DNA of 64,000 nucleotides, from positions 14,461,783 through 14,525,782 of the forward strand of contig NC_080055.1 in assembly GCF_026212465.1 (NCBI RefSeq), given 5' to 3'. This stretch comes from Amaranthus tricolor. Taxonomy: Eukaryota; Streptophyta; Magnoliopsida; Caryophyllales; Amaranthaceae. Position numbers and translations under genes: made by a program. Below the pieces are notes generated by a model. It did no database searches, was not told the DNA's origin, and worked only from the letters and a program-made list of their open reading frames with translations. This document shows positions 13,831-28,790 of this stretch, piece after piece; within the stretch, counting starts at the first letter, position 1, and every line of letters starts with the position of its first letter.

Positions 13831-15849
13831 AATTCTAAACCACTTCAATACAATAAAATATACGAAATACTCTTGTTTGCCATGTTTCGTGCAAAGCAAA
13901 CCAAGTTTGAGCTACTTTATGCGCTAAAGTGGCAAAAAACGCTTAAAAAACTCTTAAAATCGAAAATAACACGTAATTTCTACCATATGACTATGATTTA
14001 AAATTCTAACCACTTCAACACAAAAAAATATACCAAATAGTGTTGTTTGCCAAGTTTCGTGCAAAACAAACCAAGTCTACTTTATGCGCAAAAGTCCCAC
14101 TTAAAAAACCAACTTAACATGTAATTTCTAGCATATGACTATGATTTACAATTCTAACCACTTCAGCACAATAAAATATACCAAATACTGTTGTTTGCCA
14201 AGTTTCGGGCAAAACAAACCAAGTTTAAGCTACTGTATGCACAAAAGTGCCAAAAACGCTAAAAAAACCCTTAAAATCGCAAATTAACACGTAATTTCTA
14301 CTATATGACTATGATTTACAATTCTTACCACTTAAACACAATAAAATATACCAAATAGTGTTGTTTGCCAAGTTTCGTGCAAAACAAACCAAGTTTAAGC
14401 TACTTTATGCACAAAAGTGCCAAAAACGCTTAAAAACGCTTAAAATCGCAAATTAATACGTAATTTCTACTATATGACTATGATTTACAATTCTAACCAC
14501 TTCAACACAATAAAATATACCAAATAGTGTTGTTTGCCAAGTTTCCTACAAAACAAACCAAGTCTACTTTATGCGTAAAAGTGCCACTTAAAAACCCTTA
14601 AAATCGCAACTTAACATGTAATTTCTTACATATGACTATGGTTTACAATTCAAACCACTTCAACACAATATAATATACCAAATAGTGTTGTTTGCCAAGT
14701 TTCGTGCAAAACAAACCAAGTTTGAGCTACTTTATGCGCAAAAGTGCAAAAAACGCTTAAAAAACCCTTAAAATCGCAACTTAACACATAATTTCTTGCA
14801 TATGAGTATGATTTACAATTCTAACCACTTCAACACCATAATATGTACGCAATAGTGTTGTGTGCCGTGTTTCGTGCAAAACAAACCAAGTTTAAGCTAC
14901 TTTATGCACAAAAGTGCCAAAAACGCTTTAAAACCCTTAAAATCGCAATTTAACATGTAATTTCTTGTATATGACTATTATTTACAATTCTAACCACCTC
15001 AACAAATTAATTTATACCAAATAGTGTTGTGTGTCAAGTTTCGTGCAAAACAAACAATGTTTAAGCTTCTTTATGCGCTAAAGTGGCAAAAACGCTTAAA
15101 ACCCTTAAATTCGAAACTTAACTCGTAATTTCTACTATATGACTATGATATACATTTCTAACCACTTCAACACAATAATATATACCAAATAGTGTTGTGT
15201 GCCAAGTTTCGTGCAAAACAAACCAAGTTTAAGCTACTTTATGCACAAAAGAGCCAAAAACGCTAAAAAACCCTTAAAATCGCAACTTAACATGTAATTT
15301 CTTGTATATGACTATTATTTACATTTCTAACAACCTCAACACAATAATTTATACCAAATAGTGTTGTGTGTCAAGTTTCGTGCAAAACAAACAAAGTTTA
15401 AGCAACTTTATGCGTTAAAGTGGCAAAAACGATTAAAAACCCTTAAATTCGAAACTTAACACGTAATTTCTACTATATGACTATCATATACAATTCTAAC
15501 CACTTCAACACAATAAAAATATTTCAAATAGAGTTGTTTGCCGAGTTTTGTGCAAAACAAGCAAAGTTAGCGCTAATTTATGCGCAAAAGTGAAAAAAAC
15601 GCTTGAAAACCCTTAAAATCGAAACTTAACAGGTAATTTCTAGCATATGACTACGATTTATAATTCTAACCACTTCAACACAATAATATATACCAAATAG
15701 TGTTGTGTGCCAAGTTTCGTGCAAAACAAACCAAGTTTAAGCTACTTTATTGCGCAAAATTGCCAAAAATGCTTAAAAACCCTTAAAATCGCAACTAAAC
15801 ATGTAATATCTAGTATATGACTATTATTTAAAGATCTAACCACATCAAC

Positions 15850-17010
15850 ACTATAATATTTACGAAATAGTTTTGCGTGTCAAGTTTTGTGCAATAGAAA
15901 TAAAGTTTGAGCTATTTTATGCGTTAAAGTGGCAAAAACGCTTAATAACCCTTAAAATCGCAAATTAAAACGTAATTTCTACTATATCACTATTATATAC
16001 AAGTCTAACCACTTCAATACAATAATATATACGAAATACTGTTGTTTGCCATGTTTCGTGCAAAGCAAACCAAGTTTTAGCTACTTTATGCGCAAAATTG
16101 CCAATAATGTTTAAAAGCCCTTAAAATCGCAACTAAACATGTAATATCTAGTATATGACTATTATTTAAACATCTAACCACCTCAACACTATAATATATA
16201 CAAAATAGTTTTGCATGTCAAGTTTTGTGCAATAGAAATAAAGTTTGAGCTACTTTATGCGTTAAAGTGGCAAAAACGCTTAATAACCCTTAAAATCGCA
16301 AATTAACACGTAATTTCTACTATATGACTATTATATACAAGTCTAACCACTTCAATACAATAATATATACGAAATACTGTTGTTTGCCATGTTTCGTGCA
16401 AAGCAAACAAAGTTCTAGCTACTTTATGCGCAAAATTGCCAATAATGTTTAAAAACCCTTAAAATCGCAACTAAACATGTAATATCTAGTATATGACTAT
16501 TATTTAAAGATCTAACCACATCAACACTATAATATTTACGAAATAGTGTTGTGTATCAAGTTTCGTGCAAAACAAACAAAGTTTCAGCTACTTTATGCGT
16601 TAAAGTGGCAAAAACGCTTAATAACCCTTAAAATCGCAAATTAAAACGTAATTTCTACTATATGACTATTATATACAAGTCTAACCACTTCAATACCATA
16701 ATATATACGAAATACTGTTGTTTGCCATGTTTCGTGCAAACCAAACCAAGTTTTAGCTAACTTATGCGCAAAATTGCCAATAATGTTTAAAAACCCTTAA
16801 AATCGCAACTAAACATGTAATATCTAGTATATGACTATTATTTAAAGATCTAACCACCTCAACACTATAATATATACAAAATAGTTTTGTGTGTCAAGTT
16901 TCGTGCAAAAGAAATAAAGTTTGAGCTACTTTATGCGTTAAAGTGGCAAAAACGCTTAATAACCCTTAAAATCGCAAATTAACACGTAATTTCTACTATA
17001 TGACTATTAT
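15850..17010 (+). repeat. Second copy of the dimeric subarray
   Basis: The same alternating AAGTCTAACC and AGATCT or ACATCT monomer types return here. The rare ATATCACTATTAT variant seen at 12800 is repeated at 15988, 3188 bp (19 monomers) later, which shows that the dimer run was duplicated as part of a larger block together with flanking monomers rather than arising twice. Confidence 0.75.
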
Positions 17011-20000
17011 ATACAATTCTAACCACTTCAATACAATAAAATATACGAAATACTCTTGTTTGCCATGTTTCGTGCAAAGCAAACCAAGTTTGAGCTACTT
17101 TATGCGCTAAAGTGGCAAAAACGCTTAAAAACTCTTAAAATCGCAAATAACACGTAATTTCTAGCATATGACTATGATTTACAATTCTAACCACTTCAAC
17201 ACAAAAAAATATACCAAATAGTGTTGTTTGCCAAGTTTCGTGCAAAACAAACCAAATCTACTTTATGTGCAAAAGTGCCACTTAAAAACCCTTAAAATAG
17301 GAACTTAACATGTAATTTCTACCATATGGACTATGATTTACAATTCTAACCACTTCAACACAAAAAAATATACCAAATAGTGTTGTTTGCCAAGTTTCGT
17401 GCAAAACAAACCAAGTCTACTTTATGCGCAAAAGTCCCACTTAAAAACCCTTAAAATCGCAACTTAACATGTAATTTCTAGCATATGACTATGATTTACA
17501 ATTCTAACCACTTCAGCACAATAAAATATACCAAATACTGTTGTTTGCCAAGTTTCGGGCAAAACAAACGAAGTTTAAGCTACTGTATGCACAAAAGTGC
17601 CAAAAACGCTAAAAAAACCCTTAAAATCGCAAATTAACACGTAATTTCTACTATATGACTATGATTTACAATTCTAACCACTTCAACACAATAAAATATA
17701 CCAAATAGTGTTGTTTGCCAAGTTTCGTGCAAAACAAACCAAGTTTAAGCTACTTTATGCACAAAAGTGCCAAAAAACGCTTTAAAACGCACAAAATCGC
17801 AAATTAACACGTAATTTCTACTATATGACTATGATTTACAATTCTAACAACTTAAACACAATAAAATATACCAAATAGTGTTGTTTGCCAAGTTTCGTGC
17901 AAAACAAACCAAGTCTACTTTATGCGTAAAAGTGCCACTTAAAAACCCTTAAAATCGCAGCTTAACATGTAATTTCTTGCATATGACTATGATTTACAAT
18001 TCAAACCACTTCAATACAATATAATATACCAAATAGTGTTGTTTGCCAAGTTTCGTGCAAAACAAACCAAGTTTGAGCTACTTTATGCGCAAAAGTGCAA
18101 AAAACAATTAAAAACTCTTAAAATCGCAACTTAACACGTAATTTCTTGCATATGAGTATGATTTACAATTCTAACCACTTCAAAAACCATAATATGTACC
18201 AAATAGTGTTGTGTGCCGTGTTTCGTGCAAAACAAACCAAGTTTAAGCTACTTTATGCACAAAAGTGCCAAAAACGCTTAAAAACCATTAAAATCGCAAC
18301 TTAACATGTAATTTCTTGTATATGACTATTATTTACAATTCTAACCACCTCAAAAAATTAATATATACCAAATAGTGTTGTGTGTCAAGTTTCGTGCAAA
18401 ACAAACAAAGTTTAAGCTTCTTTATGCGCTAAAGTGGCAAAAAACGCTTAAAAACCCTTAAATTCGAAACTTAACACGTAATCCTACTATATGACTATGA
18501 TATACAATTCTAACCACCTTCAACACAATAAAATATTCCAAATAGAGTTGTTTGCCAAGTTTCGTGCAAAACAAACAAAGTTTGAGCTACTTTATGCGCA
18601 AAAGTGAAAAATAACGCTTAAAAACCCTTAAAATCGAAACTTAACACGTAAATTCTAGCATATGACTACGATTTACAATTTTAACCACTTCAACACAATA
18701 ATATATACCAAAAAGTGTTGTGTGCCAAGTTTCGTGCAAAACAAACCAAGTTTAAGCTACTTTATGCGCAAAAGTGCCAAAAACGCTTAAAAACCCTTAA
18801 AATCGCAACTAAACATATAATATCTAGTATATGACTATTATTTAAAGATCTAACCACCTCAACACTATAATATGTACGAAATAGTGATGTGTGTCAAGTT
18901 TCGTGCATAACAAACAAAGTTTGAGCTACTTTGTGCGTTAAAGTGGCAAAAACACTTAATAACAATTAAAATCGCAAATTAACACATAATTTCTACTATA
19001 TGACTATTATTTACAATTCTAACCACTTTAATACAATAAAATATACGAAATACTGTTGTTTGCCATGTTTCGTGCAAAGCAAACCAAGTTTGAGCTACTT
19101 TATTGTGCTAAAGTGGCAAAAACGCTTAAAAACCCTTAAAATTGCAAATTAACACGTAATTTCTACTATATGACAATGATTTAAAATTCTAACCCCTTCA
19201 ACACAATAAAATATACCAAATAGTGTTGTTTGCCAAGTTTCGTGCAAAACAAATCAAGTCTACTTTATGCGAAAACTGCCACTTAAAAATCCTTAAAATC
19301 GCAACTTAACATGTACTTTCCATTATATGACTATGATTTACAATTCTAACCACTTCAACACAATAAAATATACCAAATAGTGTAATTTGCCAAGTGTCGT
19401 GCAAAACAAACCAAGTTTGAGCTACTTTATGCGCACAAGTGCCAAAAACTCTTAAAAACCCTTAAAATCGCAACTAAACAAGTAATATCTAGTATATGAC
19501 TATTATTTAAAGATCTAACCATCATAATACTATAATATATACGAAATAGTGTTGTGTGTCAAGTTTCGTGCAAAACAAACAAAGTTTGAGCTACTTTATG
19601 CGTTAAAGTGGCAAAAACGCTTAATAACCCTTAAAATCGCAAATTAACATGTAATTTCTAGCATATGACTATGATTTACAATTCTAACCACTTCAACACA
19701 ATAAAATATAACAAATAGTGTTGTTTGTCAAGTTTCGTGCAAAACAAACCAAGTTTGAGCTACTTTATGCGCAAAAGTACAAAAAACGCTTAAAAACCAT
19801 TTAAATCGCAACTTAACACGTAATTTCTTGCATATGAGTATGATTTACAATTCTAACCACTTCAACACCATAATATGTACGCAATAGTGTTGTGTGCCGT
19901 GTTTCGTGCAAAACAAACCAAGTTTAAGCTACTTTATGCACAAAAGTGCCAAAAACGCTTAAAAACCTTTAAAATCGCAACTTAACATTTAATTTCTTGT

Positions 20001-23000
20001 ATATGACTATTATTTACATTTCTAACAACCTCAACACAGTAATTTATACCAAATAGTGTTGTGTGTCAAGTTTTGTGCAATACAAACAAAGTTTAAGCAA
20101 CTTTATGCGCTAAACTGGCAAAAACGATTAAAAACCCTTAAATTCGAAACTTAACACGTAATTTCTACTATATGACTATCATATACAATTCTAACCACTT
20201 CAACACAATAAAATATTTCAAATAGAGTTGTTTGCCGAGTTTTGTGCAAAACAAACAAAGTTAGCGCTAATTTATGCGCAAAAGTGAAAAAAAACGCTTA
20301 AAAACCCTTAAAATCGAAATTTAACAGGTAATTTCTAGCATATGACTACGATTTATAATTCTAACCACTTCAACACAATAATATATACCAAATAGTGTTG
20401 TGTGCTAAGTTTCGTGCAAAACAAACCAAGTTTAAGCTACTTTATGCGCAAAATTGCCAAAAATGCTTAAAAACCCTTAAAATCGCAACTAAACATGTAA
20501 TATCTAGTATATGACTATTATTTAAAGATCTAACCACATCAACACTATAATATTTACGAAATAGTGTTGTGTATCAAGTTTCGTGCAAAACAAACAAAGT
20601 TTCAGCTACTTTATGCGTTAAAGTGGCAAAAACGCTTAATAACCCTTAAAATCGCAAATTAAAACGTAATTTCTACTATATGACTATTATATACAAGTCT
20701 AACCACTTCAATACAATAATATATACGAAATACTGTTGTTTGCCATGTTTTTTGCAAAGCAAACCAAGTTTTAGCTACTTTATGCGCAAAATTGCCAATA
20801 ATGTTTAAAAACCCTTAAAATCGCAACTAAACATGTAATATCTAGTATATGACTATTATTTAAAGATCTAACCACCTCAACACTATAATATATACAAAAT
20901 AGTTTTGTGTGTCAAGTATCGTGCAAAAGAAATAAAGTTTGAGCTATTTTATGCGTTAAAGTGGCAAAAATGCTTAATAACCCTTAAAATCGCAAATTAA
21001 CACGTAATTTCTACTATATGACTATTATATACAATTCTAACCACTTCAATACAATAAAATATACAAAATACTCTTGTTTGCCATGTTTCGTGCAAAGCAA
21101 ACCAAGTTTGAGCTACTTTATGCGCTAAAGTGGCAAAAACGCTTAAAAACTCTTAAAATCGCAAATAACACGTAATTTCTACCATATGACTATGATTTAC
21201 AATTCTAACCACTTCAACACAAAAAACTATACCAAATAGTGTTGTTTGCCAAGTTTGGTGCAAAACAAACCAAATCTACTTTATGCGCAAAAGTGCCACT
21301 TAAAAACCCTTAAAATGGGAACTTAACATGTAATTTCTACCGTATGACTATGATTTACAATTCTAACCACTTCAACAAAAAAAAATATACCAAATAGTGT
21401 TGTTTGCCAAGTTTCGTGCAAAACAAACCAAGTCTACTTTATGCGTAAAAGTCCCACTTAAAAACCCTTAAAATCGCAACTTAACATGTAATTTCTAGCA
21501 TATGACTATGATTTACAATTCTAACCACTTCAGCACAATAAAATATACCAAATACTGTTGTTTGCCAAGTTTCGTGCAAAACAAACCAAGTTTAAGCTAC
21601 TTTATGCACAAAAGTGCCAAAAACGCTAAAAAACCCTTAAAATCGCAAATTAACACGTAATTTCTACTATATGACTATGATTTACAATTCTAACCACTTC
21701 AACACAATAAAATATACCAAATAGTGTTGTTTGCCAAGTTTCGTGCAAAACAAACCAAGTTTAAGCTACTTTATGCACAAAAGTACCAAAAACACTTAAA
21801 AACGCTTAAAATCGCAAATTAACACGTAATTTCTACTATATGACTATGATTTACAATTCTAACCACTTCAACACAATAAAATATACCAAATAGTGTTGTT
21901 TGCCAAGCTTCGTGCATAACAAACCAAGTCTACTTTATGCGTAAAAGTGCCACTTAAAAACCCTTAAAATCGCAACTTAACATGTAATTTCTTGCATATG
22001 ACTATGATTTACAATTCAAACCACTTCAACACAATATAATATACCAAATAGTGTTGTTTGCCAAGTTTCGTGCAAAACAAACCAAGTTTGAGCTATTTTA
22101 TGCGCAAAAGTGCCAAAAACGCTTAAAAACCATTAAAATCGCAACTTAACATGTAATTTCTTGTATATGACTATTATTTACAATTCTAACCACCTCAACA
22201 AATTAATTTATACCAAATAGTGTCGTGTGTCATGTTTCGTGCAAAACAAACAAAGTTTAAGCTTCTTTATGCGCTAAAGTGGCAAAAACGCTTAAAAAAC
22301 CCTTAAATTCGAAACTTAACACGTAATTCTACTATATGACTATGATATACAATTCTAACCACTTCAACCCAATGAAATATTCCAAATAGAGTCGTTTGCC
22401 AAGTTTCGTGCAAAACAAACAAAGTTTGAGCTACTTTATGCGCAAAAGTGACAAATAACGCTTAAAAACCCTTAGAATCGAAACTTAACACGTAAATTCT
22501 AGCATATGACTACGATTTACAATTTTAACCACTTCAACACAATAATATATACCAAATAGTGTTGTGTGCCAAGTTTCGTGCAAAACAAACCAAGTTTAAG
22601 CTACTTTATGCGCAAAAGTGCCAAAAACGCTTAAAAACCCTTAAAATCGCAACTAAACATGTAATATCTAGTATATGACTATTATTTAAAGATCTAACCA
22701 CCTCAACACTATAATATGTACGAAATAGTGATGTGTGTCAAGTTTCGTGCATAACAAACAAAGTTTGAGCTACTTTGTGGGTTAAAGTGGCAAAAAACAC
22801 TTATTAACAATTAAAATCGCAAATTAACACATAATTTCTACTATATGACTATTATTTACAATTCTAACCACTTTAATACAATAAAATATACGAAATACTG
22901 TTGTTTGCCATGTTTCGTGCAAAGCAAACCAAGTTTGAACTACTTTATGTGCTAAAGTGGCAAAAACGCTTAAAAACCCTTAAAATCGCAAATTAACACG

Positions 23001-26000
23001 TAATTTCTACTATATGACTATGATTTAAAATTCTAACCCCTTCAACACAATAAAATATACCAAATAGTGTTGTTTGCCAAGTTTCGTGCAAAACAAACCA
23101 AGTCTACTTTATGCGCAAAACTTCGACTTAAAAATCCTTAAAATCGCAACTTAACATGTAATTTCTATTATATGACTATGTTTTACAATTCTAACCACTT
23201 CAACACAATAAAATATACCAAATAGTGTAATTTGCCAAGTGTCGTGCAAAACAAACCAAGTTTGAGCTACTTTATGCACACAAGTGCCAAAAACTCTTAA
23301 AAACCCTTAAAATCGCAACTAAACATGTAATATCTAGTATATGACTATTATTTATAGATTTAACCATCATAATACTATAATATATACGAAATAGTTTTGT
23401 GTGTCAAGTTTCGTGCAAAACAAACAAAGTTTTAGCTTCTTTATGCGTTAAAGTGGCAAAAACGCTTAATAACCCTTAAAATCGCAAATTAACACGTAAT
23501 TTCTAGCATATGACTATGATTTACAATTCTAACCACTTCAACACAATAAAATATAACAAATAGTGTTGTTTGCAAGGTTTCGTGCAAAACAAACAAAGTT
23601 TGAGCTACTTTATGCGCAAAAGTGCAAAAAACGCTTAAAAACCCTTTAAATCGCAACTTAACACGTAATTTCTTGCATATGAGTATGATTTACAATTCTA
23701 ACCCCTTCAACACCATAATATGTACGCAATAGTGTTGTGTGCCGTGTTTCGTGCAAAACAAACCAAGTTTAAGCTACTTTATGCACAAAAGTGCCAAAAA
23801 CGCTTAAAAAACCCTTAAAATCGCAATTTAACATGTAATTTCTTGTATATGACTATTATTTACAATTCTAACCACCTCAACAAATTAGTTTATACCAAAT
23901 AGTGTTGTGTGTCAAGTTTCGTGCAAAACAAACAATGTTTAAGCTTCTTTATGCGCTAAAGTGGCAAAAACGCTTAAAAACCCTTAAATTCGAAACTTAA
24001 CACGTAATTTCTACTATATGGACTATGATATACATTTCTAACCACTTCAACACAATAATATATACCAAATAGTGTTGTGTGCCAAGTTTCGTGCAAAACA
24101 AACCAAGTTTAAGCTACTTTATGCACAAAGGAGCCAAAAACGCTAAAAAACCCTTAAAATCGCAACTTAACATGTAATTTCTTGTATATGACTATTATTT
24201 ACATTTCTAACAACCTCAACACAATAATTTATACCAAATAGTGTTGTGTGTCAAGTTTCGTGCAAAACAAACAAAGTTTAAGCAACTTTATGCGCTAAAG
24301 TGGCAAAAACGATTAAAAACCCTTAAATTCGAAACTTAACACGTAATTTCTACTATATGACTGTCATATACAATTCTAACCACTTCAACACAATAAAATA
24401 TTTCAAATAGAGTTGTTTGCTGAGTTTTGTGCAAAACAAACAAAGTTTGCGCTAATTTATGAGCAAAAGTGACAAAAACGCTTAAAAACCCTTAAAATCG
24501 AAACTTAATAGGTAATTTCTAGCATATGACTACGATTTATAATTCTAACCACTTCAACACAATAATATATACCAAATAGTGTTGTGTGCCAAATTTCGTG
24601 CAAAACAAACCAAGTTTAAGCTACTTTATGCGCAAAATTGCCAAAAATGCTTAAAAACCCTTAAAATTGCAACTAAACATGTAATATCTAGTATATGACT
24701 ATTATTTAAAGATCTAACCACATCAACACTATAATATTTACGAAATAGTGTTGTGTATCAAGTTTCATACAAAACAAACAAAGTTTCAGCTAGTTTATGC
24801 GTTAAAGTGGCAAAAACGCTTAATAACCCTTAAAATCGCAAATTAAAACGTAATTTCTACTATATGACTATTATATACAAGTCAACCACTTCAATACAAT
24901 AATATATACGAAATACTATTGTTTGCCATGTTACGTGCAAAGCAAACTAAGTTTTAGCTACTTTATGCGCAAAATTACCAAAAATGTTAAAAAACACTTC
25001 AAATCGCAACTAAACATGTAATATCTAGTATATGACTATTATTTAAAGATCTAACCACCTCAACACTATAATATATACGAAATAGTGTTGTGTGTCAAGT
25101 TTCGTGTAAAACAAACAAAGTTTGAATTACTTTATGCGTTAAAGTGGCAAAAACGCTTAATAACCCTTAAAATCGCAAATTAACAAGTAATTTCTACTAT
25201 ATGACTATTATATACAATTCTAACCACTTCAATACAATAAAATATACGAAATTCTCTTGCTTGCCATGTTTCGTGCAAAGCAAACCAAGTTTAAGCTACT
25301 TTATGCGCTAAAGTGGCAAAAACGCTTAAAAACTCTTAAAATCGCAAATAACACGTAATTTCTACCATATGACTATGATTTACAATTCTAACCACTTCAA
25401 CACAAAAAAATATACCAAATAGTGTTGTTTGCCAAGTTTCGTGCAAAACAAACCAAATCTACTTTATGCGCAAAAGTGCCACTTAAAAACCCTTAAAATG
25501 GGAACTTAACATGTAATTTCTACCATATGACTATGATTTACAATTCTAACCACTTCAACACAAAAAAATATACCAAATAGTATTGTTTGCCAAGTTTCGT
25601 GCAAAACAAACCAAGTCTACTTTATGCGCAAAAGTCCCACTTAAAAACCCTTAAAATCGCAACTTAACATGTAATTTCTAGCATATGACTATGATTTACA
25701 ATTCTAACCCCTTCAGCACAATAAAATATACCAAATACTGTTGTTTGCCAAGTTTCGTGCAAAACAAACCAAATTTAAGCTACTTTATGCACAAAAGTGC
25801 CAAAAACGCTTAAAAACCCTTAAAATCGCAAATTAACACGTAATTTCTACTATATGACTATGATTTACAATTCTAACCACTTCAACACAATAAAATATAC
25901 CAAATAGTGTTGTTTGCCAAGTTTCGTGCAAAACAAACCAAGTTTAAGCTACTTTATGCACAAAAGTGCCAAAAACGCTTTAAAACGCAAATTAACACGT

Positions 26001-28649
26001 AATTTCTACTATATAACTATGATTTACAATTCTAACCACTTCAACACAATAAAATATACCAAATAGTGTTGTTTGCCAAGTTTCGTGCAAAACAAACCAA
26101 GTTTATGCTACTTTATGCACAAAAGTGCCAAAAACGCTTAAAAACGCTTAAAATCGCAAATTAACACGTAATTTCTACTATATGACTATGATTTATAATT
26201 CTAACCACTTCAACACAATAAAATATACCAAATAGTGTTGTTTGCCAAGTGTCGTGCAAAACAAACCAAGTCTACTTTATGCGTAAAAGTGCCACTTAAA
26301 AACCCTTAAAATCGCAACTTAACATGTAATTTCTTGCATATGACTATGATTTACAATTCAAACCACTTCAACACAATATAATATACCAAATAGTGTTGTT
26401 TGCCAAGTTTCGTGCAAAACAAACCATGTTTGAGCTACTTTATGCGCAAAAGTGCAAAAAACGCTTAAAAACCCTTTAAATCGCAACTTAACACGTAATT
26501 TCTTGCATATGAGTATGATTTACAATTCTAACCACTTCAACACCATAATATGTACCAAATAATGTTGTGTGCCGTGTTTCGTGCAAAACAAACCAAGTTT
26601 AAGCTACTTTATGCACAAAAGTGCCAAAAACGCTTAAAACACTTAAAATCGCAACTTAACATGTAATTTATTGTATATGACTATTATTGTACAATTCTAA
26701 CCACCTCAACAAATTAATTTATACCAAATAGTGTTGTGTGTCAAGTTTCGTGCAAAACAAACAAAGTTTAAGCTTCTTTATGCGCTAAAGTGGAAAAAAC
26801 GCTTAAAAACCCTTAAATTCGAAACTTAACTCGTAATTTCTACTATATGACTATGATATACATTTCTAACCACTTCAACACAATAATATATATTAAATAC
26901 TTTTGTGTGCCATGTTTCGTGGAAAACAAACCAAGTTTAAGCTACTTTATGCACAAAAGAGCCAAAAACGCTTAAAAACCCTTAAAATCGCAACTTAACA
27001 TGTAATTTCTTGTATATGACTATTATTTACATTTCTAACCACCTCAACACAATAATTTATACGAAATAGTGTTGTGTGTCAAGTTTCGTGCAAAAAAAAC
27101 AAAGTTTAAGCTACTTTATGCGCTAAGGTGGCAAAAACGATTAAAAACCCTTAAAATCGAATCTTAACAGGTAATTTCTAGCATATGACTACGATTTATA
27201 ATTCTAACCACTTCAACACAATAATATATACCAAATACTGTTGTTTGCCATGTTTCGTGCAAAACAAACCAAGTTTAAGCTACTTTATGCGCAAAATTGC
27301 AAAAAATGTTTAAACACCCTTAAAATCGCAACTAAACATGTAATACCTAGTATATGGACTATTATTTAAAGATCTAACCACCTCAACACTATAATATATA
27401 CGAAATAGTGTTGTGTGTCAAGTTTCGTGTAAAACAAACAAAGTTTGAGCTACTTTATGCGTTAAAGTGGCAAAAACGCTTAATAACCCTTAAAATCGCA
27501 AATTAACACGTAATTTCTACTATATGACTATTATATACAATTCTAACCACTTCAATACAATAAAATATACGAAATACTCTTGTTTGCCATGTTTCGTGCA
27601 AAGCAAACCAAGTTTGAGCTACTTTATGCGCTAAAGTGGCAAAAAACGCTTAAAAACTCTTAAAATCGCAAATAACACGTAATTTATACCATATGACTAT
27701 GATTTACAATTCTAACTACTTCAACACAAAAAAAATACAAAATAGTGTTGTTTGCCAACTTTCGTGCAAAACAAACCAAGTCTACTTTATGCGCAAAAGT
27801 CCCACTTAAAAACCCTTAAAATCGCAACTTAACATGTAATTTCAAACATATGACTATGATTTACAATTCTAACCACTTCAACACAATAAAATATACCAAA
27901 TACTGTTGTTTGCCAAGTTTCGTGCAAAACAAACCAAGTTTAAGCTACTTAATGCACAAAAGTGCCAAAAACGCTTAAAAACACTTAAAATCGCAAATTA
28001 ACACGTAATTTCTACTATATGACTATGATTTACAATTCTAACCACTTCAACACAATAAAATATACCAAATAGTGTTGTTTGCGAAGTTTCATGCAAAACA
28101 AACCAAGTCTACTTTATGTGCAAAAGTGCCACTTAAAAACCCTTAAAATCGCAATTTAACATGTAATTTCTTGCATATGACTATGATTTACAATTCAAAC
28201 CACTTCAACAAAAAATAATATACCAAATAGTGTTGTTTGCCAAGTTTCGTGCAAAACAAACCAAGTTTGAGCTACTTTATGCGCAAAAGTGCAAAAAACT
28301 CTTTAAAACCAATAAAATCACTACTTAACACGTAATTTCTTGCATATGACTATGATTTACAATTCTAACCACTTCCAAACCATAATGTGTACCAAATAGT
28401 GTTGTGTGCCAATTTTGCATGCAAAATAAACCAAGTTTATGCTACTTTATGCACAAAAGTGCAAAAAACGCTTAAAAACCCTTAAAATCCCAACTTAACA
28501 TGTAATTTCTAGTATAAGACTATTATTTACAATTCTAACCACCTCAACACAATAATTTATACCAAATAGTGTTGTGTGTCAAGTTTCGCGCAAAACAAAC
28601 AAAGTTTAAGCTACTTTATGCGCTAAAGTGGCAAAAACGAAAAACCCTT

Positions 28650-28790
28650 AAATTCGAAACTTAACACGTAATTCTACTATATGACTATGATATACAATTC
28701 TAACCATTTCAACACAATAAAAAATTTTAACTCGTAATTCTACTTTATGCGCAAAAGTGATAAATAACGCTTAAAAAACTCTTAAAATCG
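28650..28790 (+). repeat. Truncated satellite monomer
   Basis: After a normal TTCAACACAATAAAA the unit jumps near 28720 to TTTTAACTCGTAATTCTACTTTATGCGC, joining the middle of one monomer directly to the start and then to the 3' third of another. The GTTTCGTGC block is lost. A very similar fusion occurs near 30890 (TTTCAACACGTAATTCTACTTTATGCG). The resemblance suggests that both descend from one rearranged monomer carried along by block duplication. Confidence 0.7.

Noticed and set aside
13816..14001. 61-codon open frame in the satellite
   Set aside because: Same chance translation of monomers; the frame is open only because of copy-specific indels.
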